Source: Antedon mediterranea
Lineage: Eukaryota > Echinodermata > Crinoidea > Comatulida > Antedonidae
Reading direction: 5' to 3'
Assembly (NCBI RefSeq): GCF_964355755.1
Contig: NC_092670.1
Location: 38,179,795-38,243,794, forward strand
Length of the DNA: 64,000 nucleotides
The notes under the pieces are model-generated. The model worked only from the letters and a program-made list of their open reading frames with translations. It was not told the DNA's origin and did not search any database. Positions 46,201-63,044 of this stretch are shown here, piece by piece. Within the stretch, counting starts at the first letter, position 1, and the number at the start of each line of letters is the position of its first letter. The position numbers and the translations under genes were made by a program.

Positions 46201-49200
46201 AATTCGGTTGTTGCTTTAGTTGTCTCGACATCAGTGGTTGGATTTTGTGCAGTTGATTTTTCAGCTAATAATTCAGTTGTTGCTTTAGTGGTCTCGACAT
46301 CAGTGGTTGGATGTTGTGCAGTTGATTTTTCAGCTAATAATTCAGTTGTTGCTTTAGTTGTCTCGACATCAGTAGTTGGATTTTGTGCAGTTGATTTTTC
46401 AGCTAATAATTCGGTAGTTGCTTTAGTGGTCTCGACATCAGTGGTTGGATTTTGTGAGGTTGATTTTTCAGCTAATAATTCAGTTGTTGCTTTAGTGGTT
46501 TCGACATCAGTGGTTGGATTTTGTGCAGTTGATTTTTCAGGTAATAATTCAGCTGTTGCCTTAGTTTTCTCGGCATCAGTGGTTGGATTTTGTGCTGTTG
46601 ATTTTTCAGTTAATAATTCAGTTGTTGCTTTAGTTGTCTCGTCATCAGTAGTTGGATTTTGTGCAGTTGATTTTTCAGCTAATAATTCAGTTGTTGCTTT
46701 AGTGGTCTCGACATCAGTGGTTGGATGTTGTGCAGTTGATTTTTCAGCTAATAATTCAGTTGTTGCTTTAGTGGTCTCGACATCAGTGGTTGGATGTTGT
46801 GCAGTTGATTTTTCCGCTAATAATTCGGTTGTTTCTTTAGTGGTCTCGACATCAGTGGTTGGATTTTGTGCAGTTGATTTTTCAGCTAATAATTCGGTTG
46901 TTGCTTTAGTGGTCTCGACATCAGTGGTTGGATTTTGTGCAGTTGATTTTTCAGCTAATAATTCAGTTGTTGCTTTAGTGGTCTCGACATCAGTGGTTGG
47001 ATTTTGTGCAGTTGATTTTTCAGCTAATAATTCAGTTGTTGGCTCAGTGATCTCGACATCAGTGGTTGGATTTTGTGCAGATGATTTTTCAGGTAATAAT
47101 TCAGTTGTTGCCTTAGTTTTCTCGGCATCAGTGGTTGGATTTTGTGCTGTTGATTTTTCAGTTAATAATTCAGTTGTTGCTTTAGTGGTCTCGACATCAG
47201 TGGTTGGATGTTGTGCAGTTGATTTTTCAGCTAATAATTCGGTTGTTGCTTTAGTTGTCTCGACATCAGTGGTTGGATTTTGTGCAGTTAATTTTTCAGC
47301 TAATAATTCAGTTGTTGCTTTAGTGGTCTCGACATCAGTGGTGAGATGTTGTGCAGTTGATTTTTCAGCTAATAATTCCGTTGTTTCCTTAGTTGTCTCG
47401 ACATCAGTGGTTGGATTTTGTGCAGTTGATTTTTCAGCTAATAATTCGGTTGTTGCTTTAGTGGTCTCGACATCAGTGGTAGGATTTTGTGCAGTTGATT
47501 TTTCAGTTAATAATTCAGTTGTTGCTTTAGCGATCTCATCAGTACGATTTTGTGTTGTTGGATCTCGTGTAGTTTCAATTGTTGCATTAGTGGTTTCTGT
47601 TTTAGTAGTATGTTCTTTTGTAGAGAATATTTCAGTTGAAATAGTCGTCTCTTCTTCTTGGTTATTTCCTGTAATTTGAATATGAGTTGTGGTATAAATT
47701 CTTACATTTGAATACCGTAGGTAAAAAAACAAAATAGGTAAGAAATAATCACGAATACTAACAAATAATACTATTACGGACACACAACATTCAGAAATGA
47801 ATAATTGTTATGATACTGCAATAGCCTACCTCCTTTAGTTACTGATAGGAACAGAGAGTATGGCATGAAATTCCCCGGTAGGAAATATGTTAAAATGTTT
47901 TCTCCGGTGTGTTTGTCAGCACGAAAAATGTTATCGTCATTTAATTGAGTCCAATATAGGTTCTGTTTATAGATCTGCAAACTGACAACTGGTACATCAG
48001 TGATGACGTCAACTCTGCTACGATCCGAGAGTTCCAAATATGATATCATCCGAGCGACTGTGTCTCCCCAGTAAATTCGATCAGCTATCAAAAACAAAAA
48101 ATTATAAAATTATCTTTACCCCAAAAAAATGTGGACCATTCTTTTCTTTCGCACTAACACTTACATAGTCAAATTGGCTGAGGCTCTCTATTATTTTACG
48201 TACGCATGCGAATACAACGATTGTATTAACGGTTCGTTATTTTTGCCGATTCTTAGTACTGTAATGACGGTACAAAATCATAGGCAAATTTTATAATACA
48301 GTGTTACATAGTATCACATGTGATTCTGTATCATGGCAATAAGATGAACCTAACCAATTCTACAGACGAAACGTGCTTATATATGGACATAATATTTTCT
48401 TACTGTATGTGCACATATACTTAGTGGAGTACAGAAAATGATCATTTCTGTATACTTTATAAAAGACGCCACGCGAATGTAATAATATATTACTAATAAA
48501 GAGCTGTATTGATTTCTGACTTTCACGTGTCAGATGGACATTTAGGTACCCAAACAAGTACACTTTATTAAACCAAATTTTTCGCTTTAATTATTCTATT
48601 CATACTACAAAATGAAATGGTGCAAACCACAAAGAGTTTTACAAGTGTTTACGTCCGAGCAACAATGAAATCCAAGGCCAATTCTCGTGAATTCATTCTG
48701 GCCCACTTTGTCACGCTTCTGTCGAATTTTGTTTTGATATATAGAATAATAGATTAGAAATTAAAGTCCGGGTATTACTTACGTTTAGGTGCTATGAATA
48801 CTGATATCGGTTGTATTAATCCATTTCCTAGCAAGGTTATCACGTTACTACCATTAAAGGCGGCCTGTTGAATAGACGGGGCAGTTCCTCCTGTCGACCA
48901 AACTATTAGACTATAAAACACATAATATATAGTGAAAGTACACTCTTCCCTGATCAAATTTATTTTCATCAATTGGCCCCCCGCTTCTGAATGAATATCA
49001 GTTTCTGAAGATTTATTTGTGGATTTCGTAGACTCAAAGTAGGACGGAACCCATTAAAGTGTCCCCTAGAAAAGATTAGTTAGAAAAATTATTATAAATC
49101 ATCCATACTTGTCTTATGTTAAGCTCTGTTTACAAACTAGTTTGACAAAAAAGTGTAATGTGCCCAAATATGGTTATGACATCAACGTCAGTTTGATAGT

Positions 49201-50721
49201 GTGGCTTCAAACGTACTTTTCATCTGAGTTTACTGCAATGGACAACGGTTGGATTACACCTTCAATAAGAACCTCTCGATTTTCACCGTTTAAATCAGCT
49301 TTCTCGATTGTTTGGGAAGCAGAATCAGTCCAGAATAATGTATTAGTACGCACATCAACAGAAAGTGACATATCTATGGAATGGAAATGGAATTAAACAA
49401 AATGCGAAATTGAATTAATGGATAATGATTAAATTGTACGTATGGGATGAGAAGAAATGTGGAATAGGAAAGTGTGGAATAGGATGAAAGTGTGAAATTG
49501 GATGAAAGTGTGTACTGGAATGAAAGTGTGAAATTGGATGAAAATGTGGAATGGGATGAAAGTGTAGAATGTGATGAAAATGTGGAACCTGATGAAAGTG
49601 GGAATGGGATGAAAATGTGGAACCTGATGAAAGTGTGGAATGGGATGAAAGTGTGGAATGGGATGAAAGTGTGGAATAGGAAGAAAGTGTGGAATGATGT
49701 GAAAGTGTGAAATGGGATGGAAACGTGGAATGGGAAGAAAAGGTGGAAGCGGATGAATAGTTGAATATGATGTTTAAAGTTAATGATGAAAATGTGAAAT
49801 TAGAAGATGAAAATGTGGAATAAGATAAAAGTTTGGAACAAAATAATATTGTGAAAGCAGATGAATTTCATATCATATAAAAGTTAATACGGGTACGCGT
49901 TATACATTGTAGAACAAATCAAATTATCAGTTTAATTTAACAGTTTTTTTGTTGTTAAACCTAGTTTATAAGATTTAGACATAACTTGCATAGTTGCATC
50001 TTTGTAATTATTACACAAATCCCACACATTCCAACCTAGCTTTCTGTATTGTGCAATTTTACAAAAGAGAGTACAATACATACATTCAATATTTAAAAAA
50101 CTAAATTAAATTTAAAACTAAATGAATGAAATAATTGCCTTACTTCTTGAAACTCCTGCCATGGATTCTTCTTCTTCAGAAATCACGACCTCGGAGGTCT
50201 CGTCTGCTAAGAAGTAGCGCCATATACTATTAGTAGATTCTTCTACCCAATATACTGCACACATTCGACGATGAAAGTCCACGGATTTTGGGGAGAAATG
50301 TTCTGCCATAGTGGGTAGTGGTTCAAAATTAACCTCGAATTCAACATTTTCATAATCGAACAATGAGAAGTATATTCCTGGTGTTGTTACACTACTAACA
50401 ATCACAAATTCACTCGTTACATCTATTGAATAAAGTTTTAACTGTTATTAAAATAACATTTCAATATTAATAGTTGAAGATTATGGGACAGTCAACATTA
50501 TTCAATTAAGATGATCCGTATCTAAAAGCATAATGATTTAAAAATCGATTGACTGATATAGGGCCTAAGCCTAGTATAATATCCACCCTCGGTGCCCTCA
50601 TGTGCCTCCATTCATTTATATATATATTTTTTTAATTAAAAAACTCACTTATAGCAGTCGAAAATTTAAGCAATCCCACAAGAAAACAGAGCCAAAGCTG
50701 GATCGTCGTTATAAACATCAT
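28276..50721 (-). CDS. Giant mucin-like adhesion GPCR (propeller/mucin/HYR/SEA/GAIN-GPS/7TM)
   Basis: I reconstructed 24 coding exons: 50649-50721, 50144-50422, 49217-49373, 48783-48910, 47830-48084, 37862-47668, 37526-37762, 36712-36948, 36128-36364, 35609-35836, 35214-35327, 34836-35096, 34546-34655, 33984-34200, 33364-33468, 32798-32925, 32343-32489, 31724-32102, 31416-31588, 30723-30887, 29970-30085, 29463-29725, 29053-29122, 28276-28849. Every junction has a GT donor and AG acceptor and the phases match throughout; the sum is 14,460 nt, 4,819 residues plus stop. Domains: signal peptide 1-23; YWTD propeller about 25-297; Thr-rich mucin about 298-3566; HYR x4 3567-3879; EGF 3880-3917; Ig 3918-4004; SEA 4005-4113; hormone-receptor-like 4114-4191; GAIN/GPS 4192-4479; 7TM about 4483-4740; Ser-rich tail. 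By family knowledge it is a self-cleaved surface receptor activated by a tethered peptide. Its ligand is unknown. Splice joins are inferred from the genomic sequence. Confidence 0.9.
28896..28990. mobile_element. MITE family B, copy 5 (adhesion GPCR intron, partial)
   Basis: A core fragment only (TGGTAGCGATATTCCCAAAT, TCATCATGTCCATAT, GGGCACATCAC). Confidence 0.55.
29309..29455. mobile_element. MITE family B, copy 6 (adhesion GPCR intron)
   Basis: Left TIR ACTATCTGCCTACACTAT, right end GAACAGAGCTTAA, with two internal CCCAAATATGGTAGTGATATG-type units. It ends about 8 bp from the exon at 29463-29725. Confidence 0.8.
30222..30690 (-). pseudogene. 5'-truncated CR1/L2-like LINE in an adhesion GPCR intron
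   Basis: On the minus strand, 30660 to about 30414 reads as a LINE ORF2 C terminus: HPLHYCYNLNRSGIRLRPPR, then RTRKSFVVNSIHIFN and a stop. This matches the SGRRLR-PR...R-RKSF-P-SI-IFN end of CR1/L2-type proteins. After a short 3'UTR the element ends in a (TTGAATC)n tail at about 30223-30254, as expected for a LINE 3' end. It lies between the GPS exon and the TM1 exon in the same orientation as the gene. Confidence 0.75.
31096..31260. mobile_element. MITE family B, copy 7 (adhesion GPCR intron)
   Basis: Complete, from AACTCTGTCTACACTATCAA to GATAGTGTAGACAGAGCTTAA. Confidence 0.85.
32609..32753. mobile_element. MITE with GATTCTCCACTAGGCGAATC end
   Basis: The left end AAGCCGATTCTCCACTAGGC and right end GCCTAGTGTAAAATCTGCTT are imperfect inverted copies. 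The inner arms CGCATGCGTATTCA and CATGCGTATAAACTGAAGC also pair. It is a separate family from A and B, in the intron between the hormone-receptor-like and GAIN exons. Confidence 0.65.
33000..33345. repeat. Short direct duplications in an adhesion GPCR intron
   Basis: A segment of about 90 bp containing TGACATGATCC.TAA.CGAAA and CTATACTTCTTTTT occurs twice in tandem (about 33165-33250 and 33255-33340). Just upstream, TTACTGCAGTAACTA or a close variant occurs several times. Confidence 0.65.
33984..35327 (-). other. EGF, Ig-like and SEA modules of the adhesion GPCR
   Basis: The EGF exon (35214-35327) has six cysteines in EGF spacing (CTDIVC, VCQADN, CICQLFYSGEFC). The Ig exon (34836-35096) has ICAV, WQWYKDG and the YYTCSG motif. 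The SEA domain is split over 34546-34655 and 33984-34200. It contains VRSFSEGSII, where G4063-S4064 matches the G/S-V/I-V/I autoproteolysis motif of cleavable SEA domains such as MUC1. SEA next to an Ig domain recalls the ADGRF (GPR116) subfamily. Confidence 0.85.
34301..34475. mobile_element. MITE family B, copy 8 with expanded internal 21-bp repeat
   Basis: The core unit CATATCACTACCATATTTGGG occurs about four to five times in tandem, giving open frames on both strands. The outer ends are partly worn (GACTATCAAACTTTATGTGAC at left). It lies in the intron that splits the SEA domain. Confidence 0.8.
35609..37762 (-). other. Four HYR modules, one per exon
   Basis: Exons 37526-37762, 36712-36948, 36128-36364 and 35609-35836. 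Each encodes one hyalin repeat (76-79 residues): D-x-x-x-P-x-x-x-C-P at the start, V-x-Y/F-T-A-x-D-x-x-x-N in the second half, and C-S/T-F near the end. All are bounded by phase 1 introns, and three are exactly 237 nt. HYR modules have an Ig-like fold and mediate adhesion in hyalin and complement-related proteins. Confidence 0.9.
37890..38560 (-). repeat. Mucin block D: short STTEA-type repeat tract
   Basis: About 220 residues of ASTTEA, APTTEA, VSTTEI and similar 5-residue units (15 bp in DNA), almost purely Thr, Ser, Ala, Glu and Pro. It joins the VNTR blocks to the first HYR module. Confidence 0.85.
38590..40320 (-). repeat. Mucin block C: 60-bp (20-residue) VNTR, about 29 copies
   Basis: The unit contains NTEEPFTEATEIEGEFTEL, with F/V/A after P, E/K before GEF and I/L at the end. 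It is more acidic than block A. The DNA period is exactly 60 bp across almost the whole block. Confidence 0.92.
40345..42145 (-). repeat. Mucin block B: 57-bp (19-residue) VNTR, about 31 copies
   Basis: Unit DATTIEGTFTDLNTEESPI with common changes G to R after IE, S to L before P, and TTIE to TTTE. Degenerate units at the C-terminal edge grade towards block C: the sequence there has TFTDFNTEE, then EFTELLNTEEP. Confidence 0.9.
42145..47540 (-). repeat. Mucin block A: 69-bp (23-residue) VNTR, about 78 copies
   Basis: The unit contains ELLAEKSTAQNPTTDVE followed by TTKATT. Variation is concentrated at a few positions: A/T/P before EK, N/H after Q, and V/A/D/I in TTDVE. Runs of several units recur together, showing duplication of multi-unit blocks. 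Copy number is estimated from length divided by 69. Confidence 0.9.
49121..49206. mobile_element. MITE family B, copy 9 (partial)
   Basis: Left TIR TTAAGCTCTGTTTACAAACT; the core is shortened and the right side ends at CAGTTTGATAGTGTGG, about 10 bp from the propeller exon at 49217. Confidence 0.7.
49440..49810. repeat. 18-bp minisatellite in an adhesion GPCR intron
   Basis: Unit GTGGAATGGGATGAAAGT and variants (AAATTGGATGAAAGTGTG), about 18-20 copies. Being a multiple of three it keeps one plus-strand frame open (49492-49710), but it lies within an intron between two propeller exons and is not coding. Confidence 0.8.
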
Positions 50722-51945
50722 TAATTAAAAAACAGTCATGATCCAGTCTTGTATGAACAGTAAATAATCCTATATTGATCTTACGTCAAATCAACAAGAA
50801 ACCGAGATGAAATGTACCCTGATTAAGTTTTAAAAAAATAGTGCAACGTAACAATTGGTTAGTGAGTCATGGCTCAATGAATTTCAATGACAATACTGGA
50901 TTGTCAGAGTGTAAATAGAAAATCCCTTTTATAAAGACCACAGTATTCTATTGTAGCCTACATTTCTTCAGTGACTGATCCTTCACCTGATCCTAATCCT
51001 TATTACTAAAGTGCCTCTTCAAATGCATATATAATTTAGTCGCAATTGATTGAACACTGCTTTAAAAACGAAACTAACAAAAAAAATGTTAATGAATATC
51101 ATTGAAATATAAAAGAAAGATAATAAATGCGGTTTACTGTTAAATGTTTACGCCCCCTTTTGTGTTTTACACATCCATCTCCATTTGCAAACATTGATTA
51201 TTCTTTGCTGGTTTTATTTACAGCGTGACGTCATCATGACATCATGTAAATGTTTTCGCATGGTCCCATGAAAGAATTCATTGATGGTCATGCATACGCG
51301 CACAGACAAACAACATGGACAATAATACAATATAGTAGTAAAACCGTTACGTTGGGTGTTTTCGTATTGCAGTAAAGGCCAGGGTTCAAAAGAAATCCAT
51401 TTACTGAAAAGGATTCCTCTATTCAGATCGGCTACCACACAAACAATGGACAGGATACTCGGGTATATATTTCCAGTCGAAGATTACATTTCTCGAGTAC
51501 ACTTTTTCCCCCTCGGCATAACTCAAAACCTCAAATATTTCGCCAAAAATTGTAGATGAAAAAAAGAAAAAGAGGACAAAACCCTTTCGATGTTATCTAA
51601 AATCATGGAGGAAACTCGGGGCAATATGACAACAGGACACTGAGCTCACCTCGCTAAGATAGGAACTCGTAACAGTCCTTTTATCTCATGTATGGTTGCG
51701 ACAAATACCACTAACAGTACTGTACAATGTACGCGCGGTATCTGATTAAGGGGCGTGGAACTGATCGTCTCGCGGCCACATATAATCCTTTTGAACTCCG
51801 GAGTTCATCATCTTGTTGTTTCCTCACTTATTTATAGTGTACCTCTTCTTCTTCCAGTACCATTCAGTGTCAAATTGGCCGTCTCATTTGGGGAGGATGC
51901 TTCTTCATGTCATGCTTCAAGTGAGCTTTTGAGTCAACATCCCTT

Positions 51946-52125
51946 TAAGCTTGGTTCCCACTAGAACGTAAGGACGTAAACGCAACGCAAGCGTTTTAAC
52001 CACTGACAAGCGAAGTTATAGACGGTTAGCAATCACAAGGGAATAAGCCATCGCTTGTGATTGGTCAATTCACTCACGTTGCGTTACGTCCTTGTGTTGC
52101 GTCGCTAGTGGGAACCACGCTTTAC
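51946..52125. mobile_element. MITE family A, copy in the intergenic region
   Basis: A nearly complete palindrome: TTAAGCTTGGTTCCCACTAG at left, CTAGTGGGAACCACGCTTTA at right, with arms of CGTAAACGCAACGCAAGCG and ACGTTGCGTTACGTCC. Confidence 0.85.
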
Positions 52126-53132
52126 TGTGCAGAAATCGCAATTTTTCGCTCTCTCTAAGTCTCGGCTCAAATCCAATCATTTCCCTATGTTTTAAATTAT
52201 CTTTCTAACTTCTTTTCTCTTGTTTTATTCTTCATTTGGTTGTGTTTTAGCGCATATTGGGGAATTACTGTATATACGCTATATAAACACATCACCATCA
52301 TTCCAACATAATGCATACACAATGATATTGTTGTATACACTAGTTCACAATGTCTAAACTGCTAGGTAAAAATATTTTTAGAAAATATACAAAAATTTAT
52401 ATATTTTTGTCATTTTTATTTAAACTTTTTGTTGAAGAAAACATTCGTGAACAATATTGGTACAAATTAAAACAAAACAGATAAAACCATGTGTTGAAAA
52501 TCCAGTAAAATTTGACAGCTAGATAATTAGAAAGAATGACAATTGCATATATTACTTCTTACTTTGTATAGAATGACCGCACCTCATATCTAAAAAAAAA
52601 GTCGCATGCCAGAAAAAATTACAAAACACGTAATATAATACTTTATATAATATTAATTTTACAGTAATAATATATTTATATACGAAACAGTACCATATTG
52701 AACACCCCATTTTATATAAGCATTACCACGTCCTTTTTATATTTTAATATACTTGAAAATACGATCAGTTACAAATAAAAAAAAATCCTGAATATGTTGC
52801 ACAGTAATATGATCATTATCAAAACATTTCTGCAGAAAAACTTGCGTAAATTAAAATAAATTTCAGACCAATTGAATGTAACAAACTATATATATATATA
52901 TATATACTCTTAATGTGCGATTTTTATATGATCATGTATCTATTTATATAAATTAATAGCATTTTTTTATATAACAATTATAAATTTAAATATAGTCAAT
53001 GTTATGTTATCCATGATTTTTATATTTACAGTACTATATTTGAATTAATAAAGAATTTAAAGCACAAACTTAATGTTCGCTAGTGCCAGAGTACTGTAGT
53101 ATGTGGGTATGATAGTGTATACATGATGTATT

Positions 53133-53255
53133 GAGCTATGCCTACACCATCAAAATTGATGTGACAAAAAATGTGATGTGCCCATATATGGACAAGATGA
53201 TGTCATATCACACTTTTTTTCACAAACTAGTTTGATAGTGAAGACAGAGCTTTAA
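53133..53255. mobile_element. MITE family B, copy 10
   Basis: Inverted orientation of the core relative to most copies; ends GAGCTATGCCTACACCATCA and GATAGTGAAGACAGAGCTTTA. Confidence 0.8.
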
Positions 53256-54501
53256 TAATGTACCAAATATTTAATAATATAATGTACAAAATGTAATATT
53301 TGTAGTAATATAACATGTTGTGTAGTAGTATTACACTGACTAATATCTAACATTATACTTTAATACAAAAAGGGTTATATATAAAAGTCATCTCAAGTGT
53401 GACTTATATCTTCTGCTTGTTATGGTAATAAGTCTCCTGATATACTCTATTTCTACACTACTTTAGCCTAATGCATTATAATTGAATTGTTTATATGAAT
53501 ATAAAAACTTATCTTTGCAATAATTAAAAAACTATGATCAACGTTATCATATAAAAATGCCATAATAGTCACCCTCATCATCCTCATAATCAGCTTAAAT
53601 TATATTAATTTTCTTTATATTATTAAATATATATTATTACCATAATCTGTATTATATCCTAACCATCAATCCTATTAATCTAATATTCAACATTCATTGT
53701 TAATTTAGTGTGCTGTATATGATGGCCAGGAATAGTCACTCTCATAGCTATTCTATTTCATGGTATTTTATTATGTTCTTTTATCATTATTATTATCACC
53801 AAAATTAACTCATCATTATTCATAATTATTTACTCACAGTATTAAAATTATATAAATAAAAAACATATTAGTTTTCATATTGATATAGTTAATATTAATA
53901 GGAAACCAGTAATTGAAACTTATGTTTCAAGACAGCAAACTACATATTAATATACTAATTGAAACCAGAGGAAAATGTTTTCACTATATTAGTTTTCAGT
54001 ACATGAAAATTATTGAATTGCGAAAATGAAATACATACAACAATGATCTCATACAAAATGTTGAAAATGATACAAATATTATTGTTAGATATGAAAACAA
54101 CAATTAAGGAGACAATAATGGTGATGATAATATTAATAATAATAATAATAATAATTCTTGCAGTTTAGCTTATAAATTTGTTTGATTTTATACTATTATA
54201 ATAATATTTATTAAAATAATCTTTGAATTGGCCAACAATAAGTTATATATATATATTTCTCACTCACTATGGTTATATTACAAAATGAAAAGCATGATGG
54301 GATAGAAAGCCCTGTTTAACATACTTTACCCACAATGCCCAGTATCCTACTTTTATTATCAGAGAACATTTGAATATTAGTAATTAACTTTTATAACATT
54401 CGTATATAAATGTTCATTGCTAGTAAAGTCTTACATTTATTTAAATCAAGTTTATTAATTTTGTGTTCCCTCTGATTCATTTATTTTAAAATTGGTGCAA
54501 T

Positions 54502-62215
<7,714 letters not shown>

Positions 62216-62595
62216 CTGTAATGAAAAATAAATTATATAATATTCAAGTTTTAATTTAGTATATATATTTTAAAATATAATTTCAAAGTTTTAATTTAGT
62301 AGATATAAATTGTTTGGGAGGTGGTAAAAACTTGAAAGGGGAAATAATCTACTTTTTTGAGACACTAGACATTAAGGGACACTCTACTATTATGTGTAAA
62401 ACACGAGAAGCAACACTATGGCAAAACCACTAATTAGGACACACCCATATTCAGGTATATGAAGGTGTCCCCTTAATAGAGGTTCAATCATTTTAAGATG
62501 TCCCCCTATAGGAGTTCTACAGTGTAATCATGAATCATTTTCAATAAAAATTAAACAAAAATTGGGGCGAGTTGAAATTGTTCAAAAAGACAAAC

Positions 62596-62670
62596 CTTTG
62601 TTTGGCTTTCATTCAGATTTATTGTATTATTTAAAAACTTATCATTTCCTGTTATTTGGAAAATAGCCAT
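62596..62670 (-). CDS. Candidate alternative first coding exon of HECW
   Basis: Minus strand: an ATG at 62670 opens 25 codons (MAIFQITGNDKFLNNTINL then NESQTK) and ends at a GT donor (AAAG/GTTTGT). The phase is exactly right to join the exon starting at 62215 (QAFKMYQ). This could be a short-isoform start or an ordinary internal exon (an AG lies 21 nt upstream of the ATG and keeps the frame open). It may also be chance, since 75 nt is short and I recognise no family similarity. Confidence 0.22.
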
Positions 62671-62809
62671 ATGTACGCATTTGACAAAATACTAAATTAG
62701 GATTTATAAATTGTGGAGGTGTGATTTATTCCTCATTCAATATTTTACGTTGTGACAAATACACTAAACAAATGGGATATAAGAATAAAAACAAAATTAA
62801 TTTGTTTTA

Positions 62810-62846
62810 CTAGATGGTACGCTCGCTTCGCTCGCGTACCATCTAG
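62810..62846. repeat. Perfect 13-bp-stem hairpin
   Basis: CTAGATGGTACGC and GCGTACCATCTAG flank an 11-nt loop (TCGCTTCGCTC). The sequence is much richer in GC than its surroundings and ends in CTAG. It could be a transposon terminus (Helitron 3' ends carry a hairpin near CTRR), but nothing else supports that. Confidence 0.8.
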
Positions 62847-63011
62847 GTCGTGCCCACAGATGGTTCTCGAATAACTGGCGATTTCAAATGTACGTACCGC
62901 AGGACTATAATACATTGTCGTTTACAGAAACGAATAAATAGACACGATGATTTATGTAGTCAACTAAAATTAGCACCCTGGGAATTACTTCCGAAGGAGA
63001 AACTTATCACA

Positions 63012-63044
63012 AAATGAGTCCAAATTTTTGATTTGGACTCATTT
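63012..63044. repeat. Perfect 14-bp-stem hairpin
   Basis: AAATGAGTCCAAAT and ATTTGGACTCATTT flank a 5-nt loop (TTTTG). It lies about 165 bp from the hairpin at 62810. Confidence 0.85.

Larger units (their letters stand above)
37862..47668 (-). other. Single 9.8 kb exon encoding the mucin-like PTS domain
   Basis: One uninterrupted exon of 9,807 nt, acceptor ATTACAG at 47669 and donor GCAG/GTAGG at 37861, both phase 1. It encodes about 3,269 residues with Thr dominant and Ser, Glu and Ala abundant; Cys is essentially absent and no hydrophobic segments appear. Four blocks follow one another: a 23-residue repeat, a 19-residue repeat, a 20-residue repeat and a short STTEA tract. Such Thr-rich arrays are heavily O-glycosylated in mucins and act as extended stalks or gel-forming segments. 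With this many residues the extended region could reach several hundred nanometres (inference). Because all periods are multiples of three, the opposite strand is open too. Confidence 0.92.
47830..50721 (-). other. Adhesion GPCR N terminus: signal peptide and six-bladed YWTD propeller
   Basis: Exon 1 (50649-50721) encodes MMFITTIQLWLCFLVGLL followed by KFSTA, a clear signal peptide. Exons 2-5 encode about 273 residues with six LDLR class B (YWTD) blades, recognisable by IYFSLF, VYWVEE, LFWTDS, IVWSTG, IYWGDT and LYWTQL at regular spacing, several followed by the typical I-x-A-D-L-x-G or similar. Six blades make one complete propeller, the length seen in LDLR, LRP and nidogen. Unlike those proteins, no closing EGF follows; the chain passes straight into the mucin exon. 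Intron phases are 1, 1, 2, 1, 1. Confidence 0.85.
50722..54501. other. Intergenic region between the adhesion GPCR and HECW genes
   Basis: The promoter of the minus-strand adhesion GPCR should lie in 50.7-51.6 kb, but I see no diagnostic element. The HECW 3'UTR should extend down from 54,501 through very AT-rich sequence. Repeats found here are one family-A MITE, one family-B MITE, a (TA)n run near 52,890, and a dispersed segment containing AAGATAGGAACTCGTAA that also occurs at about 29,225. No gene is supported. Confidence 0.5.

Noticed and set aside
38023-47679. Plus-strand ORFs of up to 1,045 codons as Val/Ser-rich repeat proteins
   Set aside because: They are exact antisense of the mucin exon, which has good splice sites and sits in a complete, phase-consistent receptor gene. 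The openness follows from repeat periods divisible by three.
49492-49710. 72-codon acidic ORF with MKV repeats
   Set aside because: It is an 18-bp minisatellite within an intron between two propeller exons.
62810-62846. Rho-independent terminator
   Set aside because: The hairpin would suit a bacterial terminator, but it lies in an intron of a eukaryotic gene and lacks a T tract.
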